Shown piece after piece: positions 18,462 to 26,888 of a DNA stretch of 64,000 bases. The position numbers were made by a program, and so were the translations under genes. Every line of letters begins with the position of its first letter. Within the stretch, counting starts at the first letter, position 1. A model generated the notes under the pieces. That model searched no databases and had not been told where the DNA came from. It was given only the letters and a program-made list of their open reading frames with translations. The DNA is from Rhodoferax sp. (GTDB taxonomy: Bacteria > Pseudomonadota > Gammaproteobacteria > Burkholderiales > Burkholderiaceae_C), in contig NZ_JAQTXM010000009.1 in NCBI RefSeq assembly GCF_028688795.1, forward strand, positions 1 through 64,000, written 5' to 3'.

Positions 18462-21400
18462 ATGAACCTGTCTGCCTGGTCCATCAAAAACCCGATCCCT
18501 GCGGTGATGCTCTTTGTGATGCTGAGCTTTGCCGGCATGCTGTCCTTCAATGCCATGAAGGTGCAGCAGTTCCCCGACCTGGAACTGCCCACCGTGACCG
18601 TGGCCGCCAGCCTGCCCGGCGCGGCCCCGGCCCAGCTTGAAACCGAAGTAGCCCGCAAGCTTGAAAACGCCATTGCCCCGCTGCAAGGCCTGAAAAACAT
18701 CTACACCAAGGTACAAGACGGCGGCGTGACCGTGACCGCCGAGTTCCGCCTGGAAAAGTCAACACAAGAAGCTGTGGACGATGTGCGCAGCGCCGTGCAA
18801 GGCGTGCGCAGCGAGCTGCCCAGCGACGTGCGCGACCCGGTGGTGAGCAAGGTCAACCTGTCGGGCGCCCCGATTTTGGCGATCACCATTCGCTCACCAC
18901 AAATGGACGACGAGGCCCTGAGCTGGTTTGTCGACAACACGGTGGCGCGTCGCCTGCTGGGCGTCAAAGGCGTGGGCTCCGTGGTGCGTGTGGGCGGTGT
19001 CAGCCGCCAGGTCGAAGTGGCGCTGGATCCACTGAAATTGCAAGCCTTGGGCGCGACCGCTGCAGACGTGTCACGCCAATTGCGTCAGGTGCAAACCGAG
19101 AGTGCCGGTGGCCGCGCCGACTTGGGCGGCAGCGAGCAGCCCATGCGCACCCTGGCCACGGTGAAAACCGTGGAAGAACTCGCCCGCATTGAATTCGCCC
19201 TGAGCAGCGGTCAGCGTGTGCGGCTGGATCAGGTCGCCACGGTGCGCGACACCGTGGCCGAACCGCGCGCCCTGGCGCTGCTCAATGGTGTGCCAGTGGT
19301 TGGTTTTGAGATCACCCGCAGCAAAGGCGCCAGCGAGGTCGAGGTGGGTGCGGCGGTGCAGGCGGCGCTGGATGAACTCAAGGCCCAGCACCCGGACATC
19401 GAACTCACCCAGGCCTTTGACTTTGTGGCCCCGGTGGCCGAAGAGTTTGATGCCTCGATGGTCATGCTGTTTGAGGGCGCGATTCTGGCGGTGATTGTGG
19501 TCTGGCTGTTTTTGCGCAATGTGCGCGCCACCTTTGTGTCGGCCGTGGCTTTGCCGCTGTCGGTCATTCCGGCTTTTATCGGCATGGCTTATCTGGGTTT
19601 CTCCATCAACACCGTCACCTTGCTGGCGCTATCGCTGGTGATTGGCGTGCTGGTGGACGACGCGATTGTGGAGGTGGAAAACATCGAGCGCCATCTGCAA
19701 ATGGGCAAAACGCCGTACCAGGCCGCCATGGAAGCCACCAATGAAATCGGTCTGGCCGTGGTGGCCACCACCTTCACGCTGATTGCGGTGTTTTTGCCCA
19801 CCGCCTTCATGGCCGGCATTCCAGGCAAGTTCTTCAAGCAGTTTGGCTGGACTGCTGCGCTGGCGGTGTTTGCCTCATTGGTGGTGGCGCGCTTGCTCAC
19901 GCCCATGATGGCGGCTTACATCATGAAGCCCAGCAAGCACCCGCACCAAGACCCGTTCTGGATGCCCGCCTACCTGCGCGCCAGTCGCTGGGCACTGAAC
20001 CACCGCTGGATCACGCTGGGGCTGGCCGGTGCGTTCTTTATTGGCTCGATTGCGTTGATTCCGCTGTTGCCCAAAGGCTTCATTCCGCCCGATGACAACT
20101 CGCAAACCCAGGTGTATCTGGAGCTGCCGCCCGGCGCCACACTGAGCCAGACCCGTGCCTCGAGTGAGGCCGCGCGTCAGTTGTTGGCCAAGCTGGATCA
20201 TGTCAAAAGTATCTACACCACCATTGGCGGTGGTGCCGCTGGCTCTGACCCATTTGCCCCTGCCGGCACGGCCGAAGTGCGCAAGGCCACGCTCACCGTG
20301 CTGCTGACCGAACGCGGCAAGCGCCCACGCAAACAAGGCATTGAGAACGCCATTCGCGATGCCATGGCCGAGTTGCCCGGGGTGCGCAGCAAGGTTGGCT
20401 TGGGCGGCAGTGGCGAAAAATACCAGCTGGTGCTCACTGGCGAAGACCCGCAGGCGCTGGCCACCGCGGCGGCAGCGGTCGAAAAAGACCTGCGCACCAT
20501 TCCCGGCTTGGGCAGCATCACGTCGAGTGCCAGCCTGATTCGCTCCGAGATTGCGGTGCGGCCCGACTTTGCCCGCGCCGCCGACCTGGGCGTGACCAGC
20601 AGCGCCATCGGCGAAACCCTGCGCATTGCCACCGTGGGTGACTACGACACAGCGCTGCCCAAGCTCAACCTGAGCCAGCGCCAGGTGCCGATCGTGGTCA
20701 AACTTGACAGTCAGGCGCGGCAAGACCTGAGCTTGCTGGGCCGCCTGACTGTGCCCGGGCTCAAAGGCCCGGTGATGCTCAGCCAAGTCGCCACGCTGGA
20801 GATGACCGGTGGCCCGGCGGTGATTGACCGCCTGAACCGCTCACGCAACATCAACTTTGAGGTCGAGCTGTCCGGCGCACCGCTGGGCGACGTGACGGCA
20901 GCGGTGGCCAAGCTGCCCAGCTTGCAAAACCTGCCCGCTGGCGTCAAGCAGCTCACCCTGGGCGACGCTGAAATCATGGGCGAACTGTTTGCCAGCTTTG
21001 GCCTGGCCATGCTGACGGGTGTGCTGTGTATTTACATCGTGCTGGTGCTGTTGTTTAAAGACTTTTTGCACCCATTCACCATCCTGACCGCGCTGCCGCT
21101 GTCACTCGGTGGCGCCTTTGTCATGCTGCTGCTCACAGGCAAGAGTTTTTCGATGCCGTCGCTGATTGGGCTGATCATGCTGATGGGCATTGCCACCAAA
21201 AATTCCATTCTGCTGGTGGAATACGCCATCGTGGCGCGGCGTGGTCATGACGGCAGTGACGGTCAGCCAGCCGTGGCGGGCATGAGCCGTTTTGACGCGC
21301 TACTGGACGCATGCCACAAACGCGCCCGCCCGATTGTCATGACCACGCTGGCCATGGGCGCCGGCATGGTGCCGCTGGCGGTGGGCTGGGGTGCGGCCGA

Positions 21401-21593
21401 CAGCAGCTTCAGAAGCCCGATGGCGGTGGCGGTGATTGGCGGGCTGATGACATCGACCGTGCTGAGCCTGCTGGTGATCCCGTCGGTGTTCACCGTGATG
21501 GACGACTTTGAGCACTGGCTGGGTAAAGTCAAACGCTGGGTGCGGCGGGAGAAGGCGGCGGATGGTGGCAAGGTGCTGGCATCGCGGACTTGA
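18462..21593 (+). CDS. RND multidrug efflux pump, HAE1-type inner-membrane transporter
   Basis: This is a 1043-residue proton-driven pump of the AcrB/MdtB superfamily. It has twelve membrane helices, two large periplasmic loops, the TM4 aspartate pair in VIGVLVDDAIVEVENIERH and the matching TM10 region GIATKNSILLVEYA. The porter domains start with FPDLELPTVTV. It follows the adaptor gene by 12 bases. Export of drugs or solvents is likely from the family, but the spectrum is unknown. A bidirectional terminator follows at 21643. Confidence 0.96.
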   Translation: MNLSAWSIKNPIPAVMLFVMLSFAGMLSFNAMKVQQFPDLELPTVTVAASLPGAAPAQLETEVARKLENAIAPLQGLKNIYTKVQDGGVTVTAEFRLEKSTQEAVDDVRSAVQGVRSELPSDVRDPVVSKVNLSGAPILAITIRSPQMDDEALSWFVDNTVARRLLGVKGVGSVVRVGGVSRQVEVALDPLKLQALGATAADVSRQLRQVQTESAGGRADLGGSEQPMRTLATVKTVEELARIEFALSSGQRVRLDQVATVRDTVAEPRALALLNGVPVVGFEITRSKGASEVEVGAAVQAALDELKAQHPDIELTQAFDFVAPVAEEFDASMVMLFEGAILAVIVVWLFLRNVRATFVSAVALPLSVIPAFIGMAYLGFSINTVTLLALSLVIGVLVDDAIVEVENIERHLQMGKTPYQAAMEATNEIGLAVVATTFTLIAVFLPTAFMAGIPGKFFKQFGWTAALAVFASLVVARLLTPMMAAYIMKPSKHPHQDPFWMPAYLRASRWALNHRWITLGLAGAFFIGSIALIPLLPKGFIPPDDNSQTQVYLELPPGATLSQTRASSEAARQLLAKLDHVKSIYTTIGGGAAGSDPFAPAGTAEVRKATLTVLLTERGKRPRKQGIENAIRDAMAELPGVRSKVGLGGSGEKYQLVLTGEDPQALATAAAAVEKDLRTIPGLGSITSSASLIRSEIAVRPDFARAADLGVTSSAIGETLRIATVGDYDTALPKLNLSQRQVPIVVKLDSQARQDLSLLGRLTVPGLKGPVMLSQVATLEMTGGPAVIDRLNRSRNINFEVELSGAPLGDVTAAVAKLPSLQNLPAGVKQLTLGDAEIMGELFASFGLAMLTGVLCIYIVLVLLFKDFLHPFTILTALPLSLGGAFVMLLLTGKSFSMPSLIGLIMLMGIATKNSILLVEYAIVARRGHDGSDGQPAVAGMSRFDALLDACHKRARPIVMTTLAMGAGMVPLAVGWGAADSSFRSPMAVAVIGGLMTSTVLSLLVIPSVFTVMDDFEHWLGKVKRWVRREKAADGGKVLASRT

Positions 21594-21642
21594 CCCGGGG
21601 GCTTTATCGACAGTGCTATCTCCAAGACGACGAGGCAGATGA

Positions 21643-21682
21643 AAAAAATCCCTCACTCGCTTTAAACGAGTGAGGGATTTGT
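21643..21682. terminator. Bidirectional terminator between RND operon and PEP-CTERM gene
   Basis: AAATCCCTCACTCG and CGAGTGAGGGATTT form a perfect 14-base stem around CTTTAAA. Flanking A and T runs allow termination of the rightward efflux operon and of the leftward gene ending near 21763. Confidence 0.93.
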
Positions 21683-21762
21683 AAATGTCTTTACGAGGCT
21701 AGCTCAACAGCACATCGAGTTATCGGCAAACACGAAGGCGGGTCTATGAGAGCAATGTTTGC

Positions 21763-22382
21763 TCAAGATGTCTTGCGACGACGCGCAGCAACGAGTCCTA
21801 CGAGCCCGAGACCAAGCAATGCGATGCGATGGATGCGGGCTCAGGAACGTCGTTGCGGGCAACATTGCCGACAGTAAGGTTGTCAAGAGACTCCCATTGG
21901 CCTGTGCCACCAGCGGCCATCGTCAGGCTGGTGAGAAAAACGCCCGAATCAGCAATGAAGCCGCGGTAATCGGAGACTGAAGTTGGCGTGAAGGTTAATG
22001 CCGTGCCGTCGCTCAGGGAAATGCTAACCGAGCTGTTAAGGAAAACATCGGATACGTTAGTCTCAAAGAAATTGGCGCCAACTGCATTCACATTGCCACC
22101 TAGAAAATTGATGGTTAGAGAGCTGGTATTGTTGAACACGCCGAACAAATTGCTACCTGAGTACAGAGTTGAGACAGATGCGGTCATGTTGTAACTGAAT
22201 GCCCCACTGCTGAATACCGTGCCAGACGCTGGCGTACCCCCACCGATCGTCGTGTTGAAGTTTTCTGTGTAGTAACCAGGGTTCAGGGCACTCAGAAACG
22301 AAGCGGATGTCGTGTGAACAGTCGCGGCATTTGACGCACTGAAAGCAGAAACCAAAATCAAGGCAAGTAGAGATTTTTTCAT
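21763..22382 (-). pseudogene. PEP-CTERM protein with frameshifted sorting signal
   Basis: The reading frame begins with a signal peptide (MKKSLLALILVSAFSASNAA) and a Ser/Thr/Asn/Gly-rich secreted domain typical of short PEP-CTERM proteins. It reaches VPEPASIA and then runs into a stop at 21798. Shifting frame restores LLGLGLVGLVAARRRKTS up to a stop at 21763, the canonical PEP-CTERM membrane helix and basic tail recognised by exosortase. The cause is a 5-base tandem duplication (TGCGATGCGA on the plus strand, 21820-21829). As it stands the product lacks the sorting tail and would be released rather than anchored. No exosortase gene lies in this window. Confidence 0.85.
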
Positions 22383-22504
22383 GTTAATGTTTTCGTAATT
22401 TAAGAAATACACATAAGCAAAAAACAAACCACCACAAAGAATTAATTTAAATGTTGATAAAAATCATGTGGTTAGCATCTTTTTGGGTTAAATTTTCTTT
22501 GGGA

Positions 22505-23002
22505 GTGACGCTCTTTTGTAAAGATATCCGACACTCAGTCGTGACCCAAGGTTGGTTCCGTTTTGCTGATCAAGCCTTTTCTGAAAAAACTGCCAGACTG
22601 TATTGCGGGCGCTGAAATCGGGTTGGCCAGTCTGTGATCTTCAGCGCTGAGGGTCGGTCTTTGGCGCTGCTGGAGATGCTGGTGCAAGACGAGCCCTTGC
22701 GGGCCCACTATGTGTTGATACCGGCGCACCTCTACAGTGACGTCAGCCTGGAAACTCTGGAAGCCAAAGCCATGCCGCAAGACTGGCTCGCACAATCTGG
22801 CCGTGACGCCTTGCAGGCCTTCGGTGCTGAATGGCTTGTGCAGTTACGCAGTTGTATGCTGGCCGTGCCCAGTGCGGTGGTGCCAGCGGAATTCAACTTT
22901 TTGATCAACCCCCTGCACCCGGATTTCAAGAACATCACGCTGGGAGAGATGGAGGCGCTGGAGATGGACATGGACATGGACATGGACATGCGCTTGCTCT
23001 AA
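22505..23002 (+). pseudogene. RES-domain toxin gene interrupted by a TGA stop
   Basis: Translating from GTG 22505 gives a RES-type NAD+-degrading toxin. FADQAFSEKTARLYCGR is followed by TGA at 22613-22615, then NRVGQSVIFSAEGRSLALLE, and near the end PSAVVPAEFNFLINPLHPDF. In intact relatives the motif is GGRWN, so the stop replaces the Trp codon TGG, one base away. The downstream part alone (from GTG 22634) would lack the conserved Arg of the RES triad. No Xre/DUF2384 antitoxin gene lies upstream. The C-terminus has degenerated into a hexamer repeat. Most likely a dead toxin gene. Confidence 0.82.
22964..22990 (+). repeat. ATGGAC hexamer tandem repeat (4.5 units)
   Basis: Four perfect ATGGAC units plus ATG, encoding MDMDMDMDM at the end of the broken RES gene. 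As the unit is two codons long, changes in copy number would not shift the frame. Confidence 0.9.
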
Positions 23003-23058
23003 TCGGCACGGTTAGGCGCTTTTACTTCAGCAATTGAGGCGAATTTACTATACTAAAT

Positions 23059-23102
23059 ATAGCTGCTAGCGATTTATTTATAAGGTTTACAGCCTTATTT
23101 TT
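23059..23102 (+). repeat. Copy 6 of the dispersed repeat
   Basis: ATAGCTGCTAGCGATTTATT then TATAAGGTTTACAGCC and a T-rich end. Intergenic, between the RES pseudogene and the ice-binding gene, convergent genes with a 174-base gap. I see nothing else in that gap. Confidence 0.75.
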
Positions 23103-23176
23103 ATTTAAATGTCTGACCTGTCGCCAAGTTAGGTTTGCCGCGCAGCGCCAGTACCTCTGCGCTGAACTCCCCCGGG

Positions 23177-24409
23177 TCAAGGCGCTGGCGCGTTGATGGT
23201 GGCGTAGTTCAATTGAAGGCCGGAGGTTGACAGGGCGCGCCCTTCTAACGTGGTGCCGTTGCCTGGCGCGGTTCCAATCGTGACTGAACTGCCCGTCAGG
23301 ATGTTGCCCTTGAAGTTGACCTGATCCATGATCAGCGCCGAGCTGCCCAGACTCCAGAACACGTTGCGGGCTTTGGCCCCATTGACCAGCAAGACTTGAC
23401 GCGTTTTATTGACCGTGAGCTGTGTGCCGGCCTTGAACACCCAGACGGCATCCGGGTCGCCTTGGGCATCGAGCGTCATGTTGCCGTCATTGAGGTTGAG
23501 CGTGACACCTGATGTGTACAGGCCAGGGGGATAAATCCCGGGGCGTCCACCCTTGGGCGTGAACAGCGACAGCTCGCTGCTACCCACAATGACCGGATTG
23601 AGGGTGCGCGCATTTGCTTTGGCGAGTGCATCAATCAAGTCGGATTTGGCCTGCGCGACAGTGGCGCCAATTTGAATGCCACCGGTCGAAATGATGCCTG
23701 TGCCAGCGGGTACAGAGTCGACAAAACCACTCACATTGGTGGTCATGCCGGGAGGGGCCATGCCCAAATGGCCGTTGACGCGTGTCGGGTTGAGCGCCGT
23801 GCTGATGTTGTCGATCGATGTTCCCCCCAGCACGACAAAGCTGGCGGCTGTTTTCAGGTCGATGGGGGACTGTCCGATCTGTGATCCCGTGGTAAAGCTC
23901 CAGCCGACACTGCTGGCAAGGTGCGTGCCTGTGGCGTCGGTTGCCGCTGTGGTGATGGTGGCGGTAAATTGCGTGTTGGCGGCCAGCGGCGCCGTGGGTG
24001 TGAAGGTGGCTACCGTGTTGCTGCTGTCCATGCTGGCGCTGCCGGACACGGGTGTGCCGCTGACGGTTTCCTTGACGGTAAACGTGGTGGCAGGTGACAC
24101 GAGGGTGGCCGGGTTCATCGGCTCACTGAAGGTGGCGCTGACGCTTCTGGGTGCCAACGAGTTGTCAGGTGTCACCGTGCTGATGGCCACATTGGTCGCG
24201 GCACTGGTTGGGCTTGACGTCAGGACGGTTGGGCTACCGCTGGGCCCTGACGGCGCGGCGCCGGGCAACACCGTGCCCGTCGCAGCAGGGGCCAAATTGG
24301 CGGTGGAGGCCGCGGTGCCGCCGCCGCCGCCGCATCCGGTCACGATGAAGGCCAGCAGCCAAGCGGCGAGCCCAACAAAAATGGGGGAATGGCGCTTCTG
24401 ATTGTTCAT
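23177..24409 (-). CDS. Ice-binding (DUF3494) lipoprotein with Ig-like domain
   Basis: The 410-residue protein has a lipoprotein signal (IVTGCGGGGG), a Thr/Ser/Pro linker, an SbsA-type Ig-like domain (about residues 60-175, with VSATFSEPMNP and WSFTTGS) and a C-terminal DUF3494 domain. That domain is recognised by KTAASFVVLGGTSI, then LTLDAQGDPDAVWVFKAGT-like and KARNVFWSLGSSALI sequences. DUF3494 proteins bind ice crystals through a flat beta-solenoid face and prevent recrystallisation or hold cells on ice. The lipobox and Ig spacer suggest that this one is displayed on the cell surface. The start at 24409 opens the signal peptide. Confidence 0.92.
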   Translation of the reverse strand: MNNQKRHSPIFVGLAAWLLAFIVTGCGGGGGTAASTANLAPAATGTVLPGAAPSGPSGSPTVLTSSPTSAATNVAISTVTPDNSLAPRSVSATFSEPMNPATLVSPATTFTVKETVSGTPVSGSASMDSSNTVATFTPTAPLAANTQFTATITTAATDATGTHLASSVGWSFTTGSQIGQSPIDLKTAASFVVLGGTSIDNISTALNPTRVNGHLGMAPPGMTTNVSGFVDSVPAGTGIISTGGIQIGATVAQAKSDLIDALAKANARTLNPVIVGSSELSLFTPKGGRPGIYPPGLYTSGVTLNLNDGNMTLDAQGDPDAVWVFKAGTQLTVNKTRQVLLVNGAKARNVFWSLGSSALIMDQVNFKGNILTGSSVTIGTAPGNGTTLEGRALSTSGLQLNYATINAPAP

Positions 24410-24496
24410 GTTCTGCTCCCTGTCGCCTGGGTCTTCCCAGTGCGCGTTGTTGATCGATCCAAGAGTTGGACTGTCAACTTTATTGCGGATAAAAAA

Positions 24497-24510
24497 TTGC
24501 GAATTCGCAA
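24497..24510. promoter_or_regulatory. Perfect 14-base palindrome upstream of the ice-binding gene
   Basis: TTGCGAATTCGCAA lies 88 bases before the start codon of the ice-binding lipoprotein, with AT-rich flanks. Its position fits an operator or activator site. I do not recognise the regulator. Confidence 0.45.
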
Positions 24511-24591
24511 AAGAGCAGAAGATGCCTGGCCGCATGGATTGCCGCACTATGTTCGCAAGCCCGTTTTGGTATTGCAATTGCTATATTTAAT

Positions 24592-24634
24592 ATAGCTACT
24601 TGCGCTTTATAAATAAGGGCCAGAGCCCTATTTG
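24592..24634 (+). repeat. Copy 7 of the dispersed repeat, overlapping the IclR stop codon
   Basis: ATAGCTACTTGCGCTTTATA then AATAAGGGCCAGAGCCC and TATTTG: a very good copy. The complementary strand supplies the TAG stop and last codon of the IclR-type gene. Confidence 0.85.
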
Positions 24635-25446
24635 TCTTGCAATGTATGCCCCAGTCGCAAAGACAGGTTTTCGGCGCAGCGTTTCAGGGCGGTCACCACT
24701 TTGCCGTCGGGGGTCAGGTCGATCATGCTTTTGACGCCAATGGCCAGCACTGACAGGGTGAGCTCGTGTTTGAAATTGAACACCGGCGCTCCGGCGGCGG
24801 CCACGCCTGGCACCAGGTGGTAGTCGTTGACGGTGGACACGCCGTCGCGGCGCACCTGTTCCAGCATGGCTTCGATGCCTGCAGAGGTTTGCAACTCAGC
24901 CGGTAAGGACAGGGTGGCGCGCTCGCGGCCAATCAGCGCCTCGGTGGTATTGCGCGGCAAATAAGCGGCAAACACCCGGCCGCTGGCCGAGGTCAGCAGT
25001 TGCAATGCACTGCCGGTGACCACGTTGACGGTGATCGGGCGGTAGGGCCGCAACGAGCGGATGATGACCGGGCCGTTGTCGCTCCACACCGCCAGCGCTG
25101 TGGTCTGGTTGATCTCATCGCGCAGGTCGGCAATGGCTTGCAGGCCCAGCTTGACGCGGTCCAGCCGGTCTACCGCCACCAGCCCCAAGCTCAGCGCAAA
25201 TGGCCCGAGGTCATAACGCGAGGTCATCGGGTCTTGCTCGACCAGGCCGGAGCGCACCAGGCTGACGATGTAGCGGTGTACTTTGCTGGCCGGCATGTCG
25301 GCCGCCGCGGCGATGTCCTTCAGCATCATCGAGCGGTGACCGCTGCTGATGGCACGCAAAATCGTCATGCCAATTTCGAGCGACTGCACGCCATTTTTGC
25401 CTTCGGTGTCGCGCGCGGTGGCGTCCGTGTTGTTGCTGAGCGGCAT
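24628..25446 (-). CDS. IclR family transcriptional regulator
   Basis: The 272-residue protein has an N-terminal winged helix (about residues 20-80; SLEIGMTILRAI, then DIAAAADMPASKVHRYIVSL) and a C-terminal IclR effector domain. The family controls catabolic genes for aromatic acids, glyoxylate and similar compounds as repressors or activators. It lies 26 bases downstream of pepP and may be cotranscribed with it; the target genes are not evident here. The terminal residues and the stop lie in a dispersed repeat. Confidence 0.92.
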   Translation of the reverse strand: MPLSNNTDATARDTEGKNGVQSLEIGMTILRAISSGHRSMMLKDIAAAADMPASKVHRYIVSLVRSGLVEQDPMTSRYDLGPFALSLGLVAVDRLDRVKLGLQAIADLRDEINQTTALAVWSDNGPVIIRSLRPYRPITVNVVTGSALQLLTSASGRVFAAYLPRNTTEALIGRERATLSLPAELQTSAGIEAMLEQVRRDGVSTVNDYHLVPGVAAAGAPVFNFKHELTLSVLAIGVKSMIDLTPDGKVVTALKRCAENLSLRLGHTLQDK

Positions 25447-25472
25447 GGACAGTGTTCTCGGGTGGGCTGGCT

Positions 25473-26861
25473 TCAGGCGCGCATCAGCGCTTCGATCTCG
25501 TCCACGCTCACCGGCACGTCACGGGTAAGCAGCTCGCAGCCCGTCGCAGTGACGATGGCATCGTCTTCGATGCGAATGCCAATGTTGTGAAAGTGTTCTG
25601 GCACGCCGTCACCCGGGCGCACGTAAATGCCGGGCTCGATGGTGAGCGCCATGCCGGCGCGAAGGATGCGTGCCGGGCGGTCTTTGATGAGTTCACCCGT
25701 GAGCGCATCCTTGCGCGTGCTGACCTGGCCCAGCTCTGACGGCTCGGTGTAGTCGCCGCAGTCGTGCACGTCCATGCCAATCCAGTGGCCGGTGCGGTGC
25801 ATGTAAAACGGGAAATAGGCGCGTTTTTCGATCACGTCGTCCAGGCTACCGACCTTGTTGGCGTCAAGCAAACCCACATCCAGCATGCCTTGCGCCAGCA
25901 CTTTCACGGCCGCATCGTGCGGGTCGGTGAAGCGTGCGCCGGCTTTGGTGGCGGTGATGGCGGCCTCTTGGCTGGCCAGCACCAGCTCATACAAGGTGCG
26001 CTGCGGGCCAGTAAAAATGCCGTTGGCGGGGAAGGTGCGGGTGATATCGCTGGCATAACCGTCTAGCTCACAGGCGGCGTCAATCAGCACCAGCTCGCCG
26101 TCGCGCACCAGGCCACGGTCGGCGCGGTAATGCAGCACGCAAGCGTTGGCGCCAGCGGCCACGATCGAGCCATAGGCGGGAAACTGCGAGCCGTTCACGC
26201 GGAATTCGTGCAGCAGCTCGGCTTCCAGGTGGAATTCACGCACCTCTTTGCCATCGCGCAGCATGTGGGCTGACCGCTGCATGGCGCGAATGTGGGCTGC
26301 GGCGCTGATCTGGCCCGCGCGGCGCATGGTGGCTTGTTCAGAGGCGTCTTTGACCAGCCGCATCTCATCGAGCACGCCGCACAGGTCGCGCTGCGTTTGC
26401 GGTGTCAATGCGCCGTAGCGCACACGGGCGCGCAAGTGGCCAAGCCAGCCGTCGACACGGGTTTCTAGTCCTTTGTGGGTGGCAAACGGGTACCAGACGG
26501 CGTCGCGGCCGTCCAGCAAGGCGGGCAACTTGGCATCCAGCTCGGTGACCGAATAGGCGGCGTCTACCGCCAGTGCATCCAGGGCCGCGTCAGGCCCGAG
26601 CCGGTAGCCGTCCCAGATTTCGCGCTCGGTGTCCTTGGGTTGGCAAAACAGCGTGCTGCTGCCGTCACCCTGCACCACCAGCCAGGCTTTGGGTTCGGTG
26701 AAGCCGCTCAGGTAGTAGAAGTAGCTGTCTGGCCGGTAAGGAAAATCGCTGTCGCGGTTGCGCTGCTGCTCTGGCGCGGTGGGGATGATGGCCACGCCGT
26801 TGGGGCCAATGGCTTTGGCCAGTTGGGCGCGACGCTGCTGGTAGAGGGATGATGGGTTCAT
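25473..26861 (-). CDS. pepP: Xaa-Pro aminopeptidase (PepP)
   Basis: The 462-residue cytoplasmic enzyme removes N-terminal residues that precede proline. It has the aminopeptidase P N-terminal domain (about 1-150) and a pita-bread catalytic domain with metal ligands in LIDAACELDGYASDITRTFP (two Asp), HRTGHWIGMDVHDCGDY (His) and the two late Glu in ALTIEPGIYV and IGIRIEDD. All five ligands are visible. It lies downstream of murU, probably in one leftward transcription unit murU-pepP-iclR. Confidence 0.95.
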   Translation of the reverse strand: MNPSSLYQQRRAQLAKAIGPNGVAIIPTAPEQQRNRDSDFPYRPDSYFYYLSGFTEPKAWLVVQGDGSSTLFCQPKDTEREIWDGYRLGPDAALDALAVDAAYSVTELDAKLPALLDGRDAVWYPFATHKGLETRVDGWLGHLRARVRYGALTPQTQRDLCGVLDEMRLVKDASEQATMRRAGQISAAAHIRAMQRSAHMLRDGKEVREFHLEAELLHEFRVNGSQFPAYGSIVAAGANACVLHYRADRGLVRDGELVLIDAACELDGYASDITRTFPANGIFTGPQRTLYELVLASQEAAITATKAGARFTDPHDAAVKVLAQGMLDVGLLDANKVGSLDDVIEKRAYFPFYMHRTGHWIGMDVHDCGDYTEPSELGQVSTRKDALTGELIKDRPARILRAGMALTIEPGIYVRPGDGVPEHFHNIGIRIEDDAIVTATGCELLTRDVPVSVDEIEALMRA

Positions 26862-26888
26862 GGCGTGTCTTGTTGCTGGTGAATGGGG

